Assembly (NCBI GenBank): GCA_938023865.1
Contig: CALJDG010000007.1
Span: 1 to 55,180, forward strand
Reading direction: 5' to 3'
Length of the DNA: 55,180 bases
From: an uncultured archaeon
GTDB lineage: Archaea > Thermoproteota > Bathyarchaeia > Bathyarchaeales > Bathycorpusculaceae
Translations under genes and position numbers: made by a program
The notes under the pieces: generated by a model
What the model saw: the letters and a program-made list of their open reading frames with translations, nothing else
Databases searched by the model: none
Told to the model about the DNA's origin: nothing
Part shown: positions 1-8,276 of the stretch, piece by piece
Layout: each line of letters starts with the position of its first letter
Numbering within the stretch: position 1 is the first letter of the stretch

Positions 1-1425
1 TTAGATTAGTGGTTTCAGTTTGATTTTTCTTGTTTGGTTTTCTACTTTTACTTGTATGTTTTGTAGTTGTGTTTTTGGTTTTATTCCGTATAGGAAGATG
101 GCTCCGTTGATTTGGCATATTTTGAGGTGCATGTTGGCTAAAGCTGCTAGTTGCTCAGCTACTTCTACGGTTGGTCTGACTATGTTTATTCTTAGGTCTT
201 CATAGTTTCTTGTCCTTGCTATGTCTTCGCCTAAAATTTTTAGTGTCTCTTTTTGGCCGTAAATGTATTCTAGGGTGTCGTATCCAACTACTGTTAGGAC
301 AGGTTTGTTCGTGCTTTCCCTTAATTCTGTTATTGCATCCCAGAATCTTTTCATATCCTCAACTATAAACTCTCCTCTTAATGGCAAAACATATTGAGGA
401 ACCTTCAGCGCCTCGCCAGACACTCTAAAGTCAGCTACCTTAAGTTTTCGCTGTATGACTTCGTTGTTTACATGGGGTTCAATAATTTTTTCAATGGCTT
501 GAGCGCTTAATCCTTGAGGAGGAATTACGGCAACACCATAGTCTTGGTTTAGAAATTTGCATATTGTTGGGGCTATTAGGCGTTCTAATGGGAATGCAAC
601 GTCCTTCTCTATTTCAATAAGTTCAAAGCTTCCTTTAACGAATGTTTTACCGATCAACCGGTCTAGGTCGCCTATTCCTGTGGAGAAGTGGTCCTTTCCA
701 TGCGGGATAATTTCGTATTTCCCATATGTTTCGAAAATTTCAGGCTTGGCTGGTGGAAAAACGTGAAAACCGTTGTCCAATGTAAAGGTAAGCAGTGGAT
801 TAAGAACCCTTGTCCCCCTAAGTTTTATTACTTCTAATTCTCTCAGGAGTCTTTCATCGTAAAACCTTCTTTTAAGCAGTATAACTCCGTCAACAACGAA
901 TTCCTCCAAGCCGATGCCTATGGACTTATTTCCAACAGGAACTTCAACAATCATCAATGTTGTGCATTCTGTTTTTCGGATAAGCTTCCCTAAAATCGTA
1001 TGCAACATAGTTCTAACATCTATCTTCTCAGCATAGGCCTGAGATATTGCGGTGATAGGGTCGATGACAAGTCTTTTCGCCTCCAACTCGTAAATCTTCT
1101 CTAAAACCATTTTTATGGACTCTGAAGGAACAGCCTTCTTACCAGTAATCATCTCCAAAAAGGCAAATCGTCCTTCAGACTCCAATTTTTCAAAATCGAA
1201 GCCAAAACCTCGCATATACTCATAGAAATTCTTGCGGCTCTCGCCAAAACTTACATAAATGGCGTTTTCGTCGTGGCTGGTCATGCCTTTATAGAGAAAT
1301 TGGGCTGAAAGGATCGTTTTACCAGTGCCTGGATTGCCGCAAACAAGAATTACGCTTCCCTTTGGAAAACCGCCTTCAATCAAGGCGTCAAGGCCGTCAA
1401 TTCCGGATGAAACCCTCTCAACCAT
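1..1425 (-). CDS. KaiC-like RecA-superfamily ATPase, two-domain
   Basis: This 474-aa protein is complete; its stop is formed by the first three bases of the window. The N-terminal half is a KaiC/RadA-like ATPase with Walker A GNPGTGKT at residues 30-37 and a hydrophobic strand ending in a probable Walker B aspartate (RLVIDPITA, near residue 120). The second half starts again like a KaiC domain (STGIGDLDRLIG, near residue 248) but where a P-loop should follow there is only FVKGSFELIEIEKDVAF, so domain 2 looks catalytically dead. Archaeal KaiC-like proteins are signalling or regulatory ATPases without a circadian role. It is the second gene of a two-gene operon, one base after the 126-aa gene upstream. 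The substrate or partner is unknown. Confidence 0.85.
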   Translation of the reverse strand: MVERVSSGIDGLDALIEGGFPKGSVILVCGNPGTGKTILSAQFLYKGMTSHDENAIYVSFGESRKNFYEYMRGFGFDFEKLESEGRFAFLEMITGKKAVPSESIKMVLEKIYELEAKRLVIDPITAISQAYAEKIDVRTMLHTILGKLIRKTECTTLMIVEVPVGNKSIGIGLEEFVVDGVILLKRRFYDERLLRELEVIKLRGTRVLNPLLTFTLDNGFHVFPPAKPEIFETYGKYEIIPHGKDHFSTGIGDLDRLIGKTFVKGSFELIEIEKDVAFPLERLIAPTICKFLNQDYGVAVIPPQGLSAQAIEKIIEPHVNNEVIQRKLKVADFRVSGEALKVPQYVLPLRGEFIVEDMKRFWDAITELRESTNKPVLTVVGYDTLEYIYGQKETLKILGEDIARTRNYEDLRINIVRPTVEVAEQLAALANMHLKICQINGAIFLYGIKPKTQLQNIQVKVENQTRKIKLKPLI

Positions 1426-1426
1426 T

Positions 1427-1807
1427 CTATTTCACCTTGCGGAAACCTTTCCCAGCATGGAACTCAGCCAATTCTTTCAACAGCGTGTGCAACTCTTCCA
1501 CCGATTTAGGGTCATCGCTACGCATAAGACTTGAAATTTTCTCGGAGTCAACATTCATACCGCCCCCTTTTCTAACGCCTCTCACTAAAAGAGTTATAAG
1601 AACTCTTGTCCCCTCGCCGAAGATTTTCTCCAACTCCTCATAAACAGTTTTTGGGCTCTCCCAAAAAACCTCAAAGGGATCCCGTCTAAACTTACTCCTT
1701 AAAACAAACAATATCGCCTCACCAGCAGATTCAGAAAGCGAAGAACCTACAGCCTCCTCAAACATCCTCCGTAAAAAACCAAGAACAACATTCTTCTCAT
1801 CATTCAC
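1427..1807 (-). CDS. Hypothetical protein in KaiC operon
   Basis: This 126-aa, soluble, mainly helical protein has no membrane segment and no motif I can name with confidence. It contains a Gly-rich turn (VRGVRKGGGMNVD) near residue 80 and a charged helical C-terminus. Its stop is one base from the KaiC-like start, so the two are almost certainly co-translated and may form a partner pair. It vaguely recalls small helical proteins found beside archaeal KaiC homologues, but I do not assign a family. The ATG at 1807 is followed by an uninterrupted frame with codon use like its neighbour. Confidence 0.65.
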   Translation of the reverse strand: MNDEKNVVLGFLRRMFEEAVGSSLSESAGEAILFVLRSKFRRDPFEVFWESPKTVYEELEKIFGEGTRVLITLLVRGVRKGGGMNVDSEKISSLMRSDDPKSVEELHTLLKELAEFHAGKGFRKVK

Positions 1808-1913
1808 CGTGAAATCAACCCTCCCAGGAATGTAAAAACTAACCCCAACGATACAAAATTTATTATAAAAATTGAACTTATAAATTTTAAGGATACCCCA
1901 TTACAGATCATTA

Positions 1914-1937
1914 TTCTGTTAGTCACTGATAAACGAA
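1914..1937 (-). repeat. 24-bp interrupted palindrome, diverged copy (site 5)
   Basis: On the plus strand this reads TTCTGTTA, 8 bases, then TAAACGAA. The reverse complement ends in GAC-TAACAGAA, matching the better half of the sites at 47462, 49783 and 51994. It keeps the 8-8-8 geometry but one arm has two changes. It lies in the intergenic region upstream of the KaiC operon and 21 bp from the 27-bp repeat. Confidence 0.5.
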
Positions 1938-1958
1938 AATGAGGCAATATTATCGTTA

Positions 1959-1985
1959 AAAATAGAAAAAGAGGGGATTTGCGGG
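1959..1985 (+). repeat. 27-bp dispersed repeat, copy A
   Basis: This A-rich then G-rich 27-bp sequence (contains AAAAAGAGGGGATTTGCGGG) is identical to the reverse complement of 33591-33617, which lies just upstream of the split tyrosine recombinase. It is intergenic here, between the KaiC operon and rpoD. The match is perfect over 27 bases and then decays (GGAGAT against AGAAAT). Confidence 0.85.
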
Positions 1986-2104
1986 GGAGATCTCCATCTG
2001 CTATGCTAAAAACCTTTTCTTTATACTGCACACTTTCGGATAGCTGTTAAGCTCCATAATTACTCTTGACATGCACGAAAAGAATTTGCGACGTAATCGC
2101 CAAG

Positions 2105-2112
2105 TTTATATT
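2105..2112 (+). promoter_or_regulatory. Candidate TATA box for the rpoD operon
   Basis: TTTATATT lies about 65-72 bp upstream of the rpoD GTG start, in the only long A/T-rich stretch near it. Initiation about 25 bp downstream would leave a leader of roughly 40 nt. It is called from position and composition only. Confidence 0.4.
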
Positions 2113-2176
2113 GCCCACTAATATTCTATTCAACGGCACCCTATCGGTTTAAACTCTTAATGGGGCGTCCTTGTAA

Positions 2177-2983
2177 GTGGAAGTAGAGGTGCTTGAAAAA
2201 GACGACAGGAACTTAAGCTTGCTAATTAGAGGAGTTGACACTCCGTTTATTAATGCTTTAAGGAGGAACGTCATTGCTGAAGTTCCTTGTATGGCCATAG
2301 ATGATGTTGTAATCGTTGAGAATTCTTCCGTTTTCCATGATGAAATCATAGCTCATAGACTTGGATTAATTCCTTTAAAAACCGACCTTGACAGCTACAA
2401 CCTTCCAGAAGAGTGCTCATGTAAAAGTGAGTTTGGCTGCAACCTTTGCAGGGTTACACTGACGCTAGATAAAGAGGCGACGGAAGGAATGGTAACGGTT
2501 TATTCGGGCGAGCTTGTCTCCGAGAACCCAAATATTGTTCCTGTCAGCGACAAAATACCAATAATTAAGCTCGCAAAGGGGCAGAAGTTAAGGCTCGAGG
2601 CTTATGCAAGACTTGGGAAAGGGAAGAACCACGCCAAGTGGCAGCCAGTTTCGCTATGTTCATACAAATATCTGCCACAAATAAAAATAAAGAGTGAAAG
2701 CTGTGATGCATGCGGGAAATGCATAGAAATATGCCCAAGAAAGGTTTTGGCGAAGCGCGAAGGAAAGATAGAAGTCCGCAACTTAGTAGCTTGCACATTA
2801 TGTCGAGATTGTGTTGACGTTTGCCCGAAAAAACCGCCAGCATTAGAGGTTAACTGGGAGAAAAACGCCTTCATATTCAACGTTGAGTCAACAGGTGTTC
2901 TTTCACCAGAAAGAATCATCGTGGAAGCTGTAAAAATTTTGGATAAAGATCTTAAAGAGCTTGCAAAACAAATTGAGGTGTAA
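2177..2983 (+). CDS. rpoD: RNA polymerase subunit D (Rpb3-like) with two [4Fe-4S] motifs
   Basis: This 268-aa subunit D is the alpha/Rpb3 homologue that dimerises with subunit L in RNA polymerase assembly. The N-terminal dimerisation domain has the signature around NALRRNVIAEVPCMAIDDV. A ferredoxin-like insert carries two intact cluster motifs: Cys176-x2-179-x2-182-x3-186 and Cys206-x2-209-x2-212-x3-216. Many archaeal RpoD proteins have lost one or both clusters, so this is the full form. The start is GTG at 2177, because an in-frame TAA lies one codon upstream. It is the first gene of the long core operon; rpl18e follows 4 bp after its stop. Confidence 0.96.
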   Translation: MEVEVLEKDDRNLSLLIRGVDTPFINALRRNVIAEVPCMAIDDVVIVENSSVFHDEIIAHRLGLIPLKTDLDSYNLPEECSCKSEFGCNLCRVTLTLDKEATEGMVTVYSGELVSENPNIVPVSDKIPIIKLAKGQKLRLEAYARLGKGKNHAKWQPVSLCSYKYLPQIKIKSESCDACGKCIEICPRKVLAKREGKIEVRNLVACTLCRDCVDVCPKKPPALEVNWEKNAFIFNVESTGVLSPERIIVEAVKILDKDLKELAKQIEV

Positions 2984-2987
2984 AAAC

Positions 2988-3350
2988 TTGAAGAAAGTTA
3001 AGGCGACAAACCCAGAGCTCGTTAAAACTATTCGTTTCTTGAAAAAGCAGGGCAGAGACAATAAGGCAAAAATTTGGGGAAGCATAGCTGAACTTTTGGC
3101 AAAGTCCAGAAGAAAGCGCATAGCCGTAAATGTTAGTCGTTTGAACAGATATACGGAGAAAAACGAAACGATAATTGTTCCAGGTAAAGTGCTAGGCGCT
3201 GGCGAGATAAATCATCCGATAACCGTTGCAGCCCTCTCATTTTCACAAAAAGCCAAAGAAAAAATAAAGAGAACCAGAGGAAAATGCCTATCAATAATCG
3301 AACTTGCAAGGAAAAATCCGAAGGGCTCAAGGGTTAAGATTATAGGGTGA
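2988..3350 (+). CDS. rpl18e: Ribosomal protein L18e
   Basis: This is the 120-aa large-subunit protein L18e, recognised from NPELVKTIRFLKKQ near the N-terminus and GEINHPITVAALSFS in the middle. I choose TTG at 2988 (MKKVKATNPELV), because GAGGTG at the very end of rpoD sits 7 bases upstream as a ribosome binding site. The frame is open to an ATG at 2961 inside rpoD, but that would add nine atypical residues. It lies in the standard archaeal position between rpoD and rpl13. Confidence 0.95.
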   Translation: MKKVKATNPELVKTIRFLKKQGRDNKAKIWGSIAELLAKSRRKRIAVNVSRLNRYTEKNETIIVPGKVLGAGEINHPITVAALSFSQKAKEKIKRTRGKCLSIIELARKNPKGSRVKIIG

Positions 3351-3354
3351 TTAA

Positions 3355-3792
3355 ATGCAGCTGGAAAGTGGTTACAAAGTTATTAACGCTGATGGTCTTA
3401 TACTTGGAAGAATGGCAAGCATAATTGCTAAACGCTTATTAAAAGGCGAGAAAATAGCTGTGGTAAATGTTGAAAAAGCCGTGATATCCGGCAAAAAGAA
3501 AAGTAAAGTTGGAGAGGCAAAAGAATTTCTTGAAATTGGACATCCAGGTAAAGGCCCTATGCATCAAAGGAGACCAGACAGAATCCTTAGAAGAACTATC
3601 AGAGGGATGCTTCCATATAAACAGCCCAAGGGCAAGCAAGCCTACAAAAGGCTCAGGGTTTTTATAGGGGTCCCAGATGAGCTTAAAAATCAAGAGATGG
3701 AAACCATAGAGGAAGCCCAAGCCAAAAAGTTAACTTGCCCCTATTTTACGCTTGGAGAGCTTGCAAAAGAAATAGGTTGGAAGGGTGGATAA
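3355..3792 (+). CDS. rpl13: Ribosomal protein L13
   Basis: This 145-aa protein has the L13 hallmarks: [23 protein letters not shown] at the N-terminus, [20 protein letters not shown] in the middle, and a C-terminal helix ending at the usual length. It starts with ATG 4 bp after the rpl18e stop. Its last bases hold the GGGTGG ribosome binding site for rps9. It is co-transcribed in the rpoD operon. Confidence 0.96.
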   Translation: MQLESGYKVINADGLILGRMASIIAKRLLKGEKIAVVNVEKAVISGKKKSKVGEAKEFLEIGHPGKGPMHQRRPDRILRRTIRGMLPYKQPKGKQAYKRLRVFIGVPDELKNQEMETIEEAQAKKLTCPYFTLGELAKEIGWKGG

Positions 3793-3793
3793 G

Positions 3794-4204
3794 ATGCCAG
3801 CTAAAAGGGTTCTTGTGGTTTGTGGTAAAAGAAAGACAGCTGTGGCACGTGCCGTTGTTAAGCCCGGCATAGGAAGAATAAGAATCAATATGACACCACT
3901 GGAGATTTATCAGCCTGAAGTTGCACGACAAAAAATAATGGAGCCGCTCATACAAGCTGGCGACGAAGTTTGGAAACAGCTAGATATAGACATTAAGGTT
4001 TCAGGTGGAGGTTACATGGGACAAGCTGAGGCAGCTAGAATGGCGCTTGCAAACGCTTTGTTAAAATGGACGAAGAGCACGCAACTGCGCACTTTGTTCA
4101 CCGAATACGACAGAACGATGATTGTGGGCGACCCCAGAAGGAAAGAGCCTAAGAAGTTTGGTGGTCCAGGCGCAAGGGCAAGGGATCAGAAAAGCTACAG
4201 ATGA
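3794..4204 (+). CDS. rps9: Ribosomal protein S9
   Basis: This is small-subunit protein S9 of about 136 aa, with [16 protein letters not shown] at the N-terminus, [21 protein letters not shown] in the middle and the basic C-terminal tail RARDQKSYR, which reaches the P-site tRNA in known ribosomes. I choose ATG 3794 over the in-frame GTG 3785 because the GGGTGG motif overlaps that GTG and is well spaced for the ATG. It begins immediately after the rpl13 stop. Confidence 0.95.
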   Translation: MPAKRVLVVCGKRKTAVARAVVKPGIGRIRINMTPLEIYQPEVARQKIMEPLIQAGDEVWKQLDIDIKVSGGGYMGQAEAARMALANALLKWTKSTQLRTLFTEYDRTMIVGDPRRKEPKKFGGPGARARDQKSYR

Positions 4205-4222
4205 CAGGAGGTTAAGCCAAAA

Positions 4223-4462
4223 TTGATTATACCTATACGATGTTTCACATGCGGCAAGTTAATTGGTGACAAATGGGAGGAGTTCGCCAGAAGAGTTAAA
4301 ATGGGAGAAAATGCGGGCGATGTTTTGGACAGTTTAGGAGTAAAGCGGTACTGTTGTAGACGTATGCTTCTTTCCCATGTGGAAATCATTGATGAAGTTT
4401 TACGCTTCTACGAAGAAGCAGAAAAGAGAAGAGAAGCCAGAATGCAGTACTATCAACAGTAA
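4223..4462 (+). CDS. rpoN: RNA polymerase subunit N (Rpb10-like)
   Basis: This 79-aa zinc-binding subunit has Cys7-x2-Cys10 (RCFTCG) and the adjacent pair Cys44-Cys45 (YCCRRM), the diagnostic Rpb10 pattern. The TTG start at 4223 is preceded by GGAGGTTA at 4207-4214. It is slightly longer than the usual 65-75 aa through a charged C-terminal helix. The gene between rpoN and eno in many archaea, rpoK, is absent here. Confidence 0.95.
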   Translation: MIIPIRCFTCGKLIGDKWEEFARRVKMGENAGDVLDSLGVKRYCCRRMLLSHVEIIDEVLRFYEEAEKRREARMQYYQQ

Positions 4463-4475
4463 GGAGCCATAGTAA

Positions 4476-5729
4476 ATGTCGACAGTTATTGAGGATGTAA
4501 TCGCGAGGAAAGTTTTCAACAGTCGAGGAGAAGAAACGATAGAAGTTGACGTTATTACCACATCCGGTTTTGGAAGAGCCTCGGCTCCAGCTGGGGAAAG
4601 CCGAGGAAGAGCCGAAGTTGTTTATTATCCACAAGGTGGGGTAGACGAAGCAATTAGAAAAGTTGAAGAACTTATATCTCCAGAACTTGTTGGATTTAAC
4701 GCTGACTTTCAAGAGGAAATTGATAAAACCCTACATAAAATAGATAACACGAGAAATTTTAGAATTATTGGTGGGAATACAGCCTTTGCGGTTTCCTTGG
4801 CAAACGCTGAAGCTGCCGCAAACTCTTATGGTTTACCTCTCTTCCAATATTTGGGTGGCTATGCGGCCCATGAACTTCCCTATCCGCTTGGAAACATCAT
4901 CAGCGGCGGAAAGCATACCAGTGGAAAATCTCCCGATGTGCAAGAGTTTCTAGCCATTCCTTACGGTGCTGACTCTTTTCTGGAGGCGGCAACAGCCAAT
5001 GTACAGATCCACAGCAAGGTTAAGGAAGTTTTAAGGAAAAAGGATAAACTTTTCAGTAGTGGCAGAAGCGACGAGGGAGCATGGGTTGCAAACATAACAG
5101 ACTTAGAAGCCTTTGAAATTATGGCTTCAACATGCGAAAAAGTTAGCAACGAATTGGGTTTCAAATGCGGTTTCGGTATTGATGTCGCAGCTTCATCTTT
5201 CTGGAACGCTAAAAAGAAGAAATATGTGTATGAACGAAATGAAAAAGAGTTGGGCCCAGGGGAACAGTTAGAATTTATACAGCAGCTTATAGAAAAGTAT
5301 CATTTGGTTTATGTGGAAGACCCCTTTCACGAAGAAGATTATGAAAGTTTTGCAGAACTTACAAAAAAGGTTAAGAACTGTCTTATTTGCGGCGACGACT
5401 TGTTTGCTACAAACAACGAAAGATTAACACATGGGATCAGGATGCGTGCAACTAATGCCATAATAATTAAAGTGAACCAAGTGGGCACGCTCACGGATGC
5501 TTTAGACACCATTGAAACTGCAAAAAGAGCTGGATACGTGCCAGTAATGTCTCACCGTTCAGGCGATACATGCGATTGGCACATCGCGCATTTAGCTGTT
5601 GCGTTCAAATGTCCCATCATCAAAACTGGTGTGGTGGAGGGGGCACGAGTAGCAAAAATAAACGAGTTGCTGAGGATTGAGGAGTTTCTCGGAGAGAGAG
5701 CTAAAATGGCTGAACTCCACATTTCATAA
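4476..5729 (+). CDS. eno: Enolase
   Basis: This 417-aa enolase (2-phosphoglycerate to phosphoenolpyruvate) has the N-terminal IARKVFNSRGEETIEVDV, the SGGKHTSGKSPDVQEFL loop, metal ligands in VYVEDPFHEEDYE and ICGDDLFATN, and the catalytic-lysine and serine region IIIKVNQVGTLTDAL...VMSHRSGDT. The length is normal. ATG 4476 follows GGAG by a short spacer and sits 13 bp after rpoN. Placement of eno within the RNA polymerase/ribosomal protein operon is a conserved archaeal feature. Confidence 0.96.
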   Translation: MSTVIEDVIARKVFNSRGEETIEVDVITTSGFGRASAPAGESRGRAEVVYYPQGGVDEAIRKVEELISPELVGFNADFQEEIDKTLHKIDNTRNFRIIGGNTAFAVSLANAEAAANSYGLPLFQYLGGYAAHELPYPLGNIISGGKHTSGKSPDVQEFLAIPYGADSFLEAATANVQIHSKVKEVLRKKDKLFSSGRSDEGAWVANITDLEAFEIMASTCEKVSNELGFKCGFGIDVAASSFWNAKKKKYVYERNEKELGPGEQLEFIQQLIEKYHLVYVEDPFHEEDYESFAELTKKVKNCLICGDDLFATNNERLTHGIRMRATNAIIIKVNQVGTLTDALDTIETAKRAGYVPVMSHRSGDTCDWHIAHLAVAFKCPIIKTGVVEGARVAKINELLRIEEFLGERAKMAELHIS

Positions 5730-5744
5730 TGGAGTGAAACGGAT

Positions 5745-6428
5745 TTGGCTGAAAAAAATAGGGAAGAAGCAAAAAAGGGAAATTTTGAAGAAGAAACAAG
5801 CGTAAGTACAGAAGAAGAGCTTTTATTGCCGCGGGACACACTTCTTTCGGCTGGAATACACATTGGAACTAGAATGAAGACTAGGGACATGGAACAATTC
5901 ATATACCGTGTTAGACCCGACGGTTTATTTGTCCTAGATGTCAAAAAGACCGATGAGCGCATAAGAGTTGCAGCCAAATTCTTGGCAAGATTTGAACCTT
6001 CAAGAATAGCTGCTTCAGCTGCAAGGTTATATGCACAGGAACCAGCGAAAAAGTTCTGTGAGGCGATTGGCGCAACCCCAATTGTTGGACGTTTTATCCC
6101 CGGACTGCTTTCTAACCCGCTTTATCCTAATCGTATTGAACCGAATGTATTGATAGTTTCAGACCCTAGGGCGGATTCCCAAGCAGTGAAAGAGGCCGCC
6201 TCCGTAGGCGTTCCAGTCATAGCCTTATGCAGCACTGACAACGATTTCTCCGGGGTTGACCTAATAATACCTACAAATAATAAAGGCAGAAGAGCCCTAG
6301 CAGTCATTTATTGGCTTCTTGCAAGGCAAGTTTTACGTGAACGAGGAGAGCTTCCGCCAGATAAAGAGATGCCATTAACCATTGAAGATTTTGAGGCTAA
6401 AATATCAAAAGAGGAAGAGGAGAGCTAA
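5745..6428 (+). CDS. rps2: Ribosomal protein S2
   Basis: This 227-aa protein is archaeal S2: LSAGIHIGTRMKTRDMEQFIYRVRPDGLFVLDVKKTDERI at the start of the fold, then RFIPGLLSNP, NVLIVSDPRADSQAVKEA and PTNNKGRRALAVIYWLLARQVLRERG. A charged, low-complexity N-terminal extension (about 25 residues, Glu/Lys rich) precedes the conserved fold. The start is TTG 5745 with GGAGTGAAA upstream. Enolase ends 15 bp before it and the MEMO gene starts 6 bp after it. Confidence 0.95.
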   Translation: MAEKNREEAKKGNFEEETSVSTEEELLLPRDTLLSAGIHIGTRMKTRDMEQFIYRVRPDGLFVLDVKKTDERIRVAAKFLARFEPSRIAASAARLYAQEPAKKFCEAIGATPIVGRFIPGLLSNPLYPNRIEPNVLIVSDPRADSQAVKEAASVGVPVIALCSTDNDFSGVDLIIPTNNKGRRALAVIYWLLARQVLRERGELPPDKEMPLTIEDFEAKISKEEEES

Positions 6429-6434
6429 CTAGGA

Positions 6435-7283
6435 ATGGTGAAGATTCGGCTTCCAAGCCAGGCTGGAGCCTTCTACGCTGGAAGAGCCGAATTGTTAAAG
6501 AGGCAGATTGAGGAGTGCTTTTTGCATGAGTTGGGGCCAGGAAAAATCCCAAAGGTTGTTGAAGGGAAGAGGCGCATAGTCGGCTTTGTTTGCCCCCATG
6601 CAGGATACATGTATTCTGGACCGGTGGCAGCTCACGCCTATTATAATTTGGCTTCTGATGGTAAGCCAGACACAGTCGTGCTTTTTGGCCCAAACCACAC
6701 TGGTTATGGTAGCCCCTTGGCTGTGATGAATGAGGGCTTTTGGCGCACTCCGCTCGGAGACGTTGAAGTAGACGGAGAAACAGCCAACAAGATCGTTAAG
6801 GAAGCTCGCATTGTTGACGTTGATGATTCCGCCCATCGATATGAACATTCCATTGAGGTGCAGCTTCCATTCCTGCAATACCTTTATGGCTCAGCGTTTA
6901 AAATTGTGCCTATATGCTTTCTGATGCAGGATCTGCGCTCTTCAAAAGAAATTGGACAAGCTGTTGCAAGCGTTTTGGCTGGAAAAAACGCCTTAATTAT
7001 AGCTTCCTCAGACATGACCCACTACGAACCTCAAAAAGCTGCTGAAAAGAAGGATATGGCGTCGCTTAAGGCTGTTGAGGCTATGGATGAGGAGCGCTTC
7101 TATTCCATAATTGAAGAGCATAGAATTACTGCTTGCGGTTACGGTCCCATAATTGCCCTTATTACCGCTGCAAAGGCTTTGGAGGCAAGAGAGGCAAAAT
7201 TATTATGTTACAAGACTAGTGGAGATGTTACTGGCGACTATTCAGCCGTTGTCGGATACGCTGCCGTGCAATTCACAAAATAG
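6435..7283 (+). CDS. MEMO1/AmmeMemoRadiSam-type protein
   Basis: This 282-aa MEMO-family protein is structurally related to extradiol dioxygenases. Metal-site-like histidines are visible in VCPHAGYMYSGPVAAHAYY, FGPNHTGYG, HRYEHSIEVQLPFLQYLYG and IASSDMTHYE, and the conserved CGYGPI motif lies near residue 237. The biochemical role in archaea is not established. In many archaea the gene sits between rps2 and mevalonate kinase, exactly as here, so genomic context supports the call as strongly as the motifs. Confidence 0.92.
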   Translation: MVKIRLPSQAGAFYAGRAELLKRQIEECFLHELGPGKIPKVVEGKRRIVGFVCPHAGYMYSGPVAAHAYYNLASDGKPDTVVLFGPNHTGYGSPLAVMNEGFWRTPLGDVEVDGETANKIVKEARIVDVDDSAHRYEHSIEVQLPFLQYLYGSAFKIVPICFLMQDLRSSKEIGQAVASVLAGKNALIIASSDMTHYEPQKAAEKKDMASLKAVEAMDEERFYSIIEEHRITACGYGPIIALITAAKALEAREAKLLCYKTSGDVTGDYSAVVGYAAVQFTK

Positions 7284-7292
7284 TGGTTTAGA

Positions 7293-8276
7293 ATGGGAGT
7301 TATCGCTTCGGCTCCCGCGAAAATAATACTTTTCGGAGAACACTTCGTGGTCTACGGCGAACCCGCCATAGTCCTAGCAATAGACAAAAGAGCCTACGCA
7401 AAAGCGGACTTGCGCTTGGATAAGAGGATTTTCCTACGTTCTTTAAACATGAACGTAGCCGGGTATTTTGAAGATGAAAACTTTAAGGTAGAAGAGGGAA
7501 ACCCGAAAGAGGCAAAAATGAAGCTTGAACCACTTAAATGCGCAGTAGAAAAGGTTCTAGAGATTTCGAGCGAGAAAGTAGGCTTAAACATAGAGGTTAA
7601 CTCAACGGTGCCCGTTGCCGCTGGTTTAGGATCTTCAGCGGCTGTAGCTGCCGCTGTGGTTGCCGCCGTCGGCGCCCTATTAAATGTTAAGTTGTCGAAG
7701 GAGGATGTTTTCCGCATGGCCTATGATGCTGAAAAAATCATGCATGGCACTCCTTCAGGCATTGACCCAGCAATATCAACTTTCGGAGGCGCAATGCTTT
7801 TCCAAATAGATACTGGATTTAAGCCTCTTGACGTTAAAACGGATATACCTATTGTTATTGGTAATACTGGTGTTGAAAGGTCAACGCGAAGCCAAGTTGC
7901 GAAAGTTCGAAGTTTGCGGGACCGTTATCCACAGATTGTTGATCCTATGATGAGGGCTGCTCGCGAAATAGTATTAAGAGCCATCGAAGCCTTAAAAGAT
8001 GGAGACTTAAAAACCACTGGAGAATTGATGGACATAAACCATGCATTGCTTTATGGATTAGGAGTTTCAGACGAGTCTTTAGAGTGGCTTATCAATGCTG
8101 CCCGCAAGGCAGGTGCGCTAGGCGCGAAACTGACCGGTGCGGGAGGTGGTGGATGCATGATAGCCCTTGCAAACAAAGATAGTATTAGAAATGTTCTAGA
8201 AGCTGTGCAGAGGGCTGGAGGAAACGCCTTCTTAGCGAAAAAAACGAATGAGGGGGTTAGAATTGAGCCTGTCTAG
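7293..8276 (+). CDS. mvk: Mevalonate kinase
   Basis: This 327-aa GHMP kinase phosphorylates mevalonate, the first dedicated step of archaeal lipid synthesis here. Motifs are APAKIILFGEHFVVYGEPAI at the N-terminus, the ATP-binding loop VPVAAGLGSSAAVAAA (Gly111-Ser115 region), GTPSGIDPAISTFGG, and the C-terminal KLTGAGGGGCMIAL. The length is typical. It begins 9 bp after the MEMO gene and overlaps the start of the next kinase gene, consistent with translational coupling of the isoprenoid genes. Confidence 0.96.
   Translation: MGVIASAPAKIILFGEHFVVYGEPAIVLAIDKRAYAKADLRLDKRIFLRSLNMNVAGYFEDENFKVEEGNPKEAKMKLEPLKCAVEKVLEISSEKVGLNIEVNSTVPVAAGLGSSAAVAAAVVAAVGALLNVKLSKEDVFRMAYDAEKIMHGTPSGIDPAISTFGGAMLFQIDTGFKPLDVKTDIPIVIGNTGVERSTRSQVAKVRSLRDRYPQIVDPMMRAAREIVLRAIEALKDGDLKTTGELMDINHALLYGLGVSDESLEWLINAARKAGALGAKLTGAGGGGCMIALANKDSIRNVLEAVQRAGGNAFLAKKTNEGVRIEPV

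Noticed and set aside
1804-2031. 75-codon minus-strand frame upstream of the KaiC operon
   Set aside because: It spans the promoter region, the 27-bp repeat and site 5, has no family resemblance, and its overlap with the 126-aa gene gives no coherent start signal.
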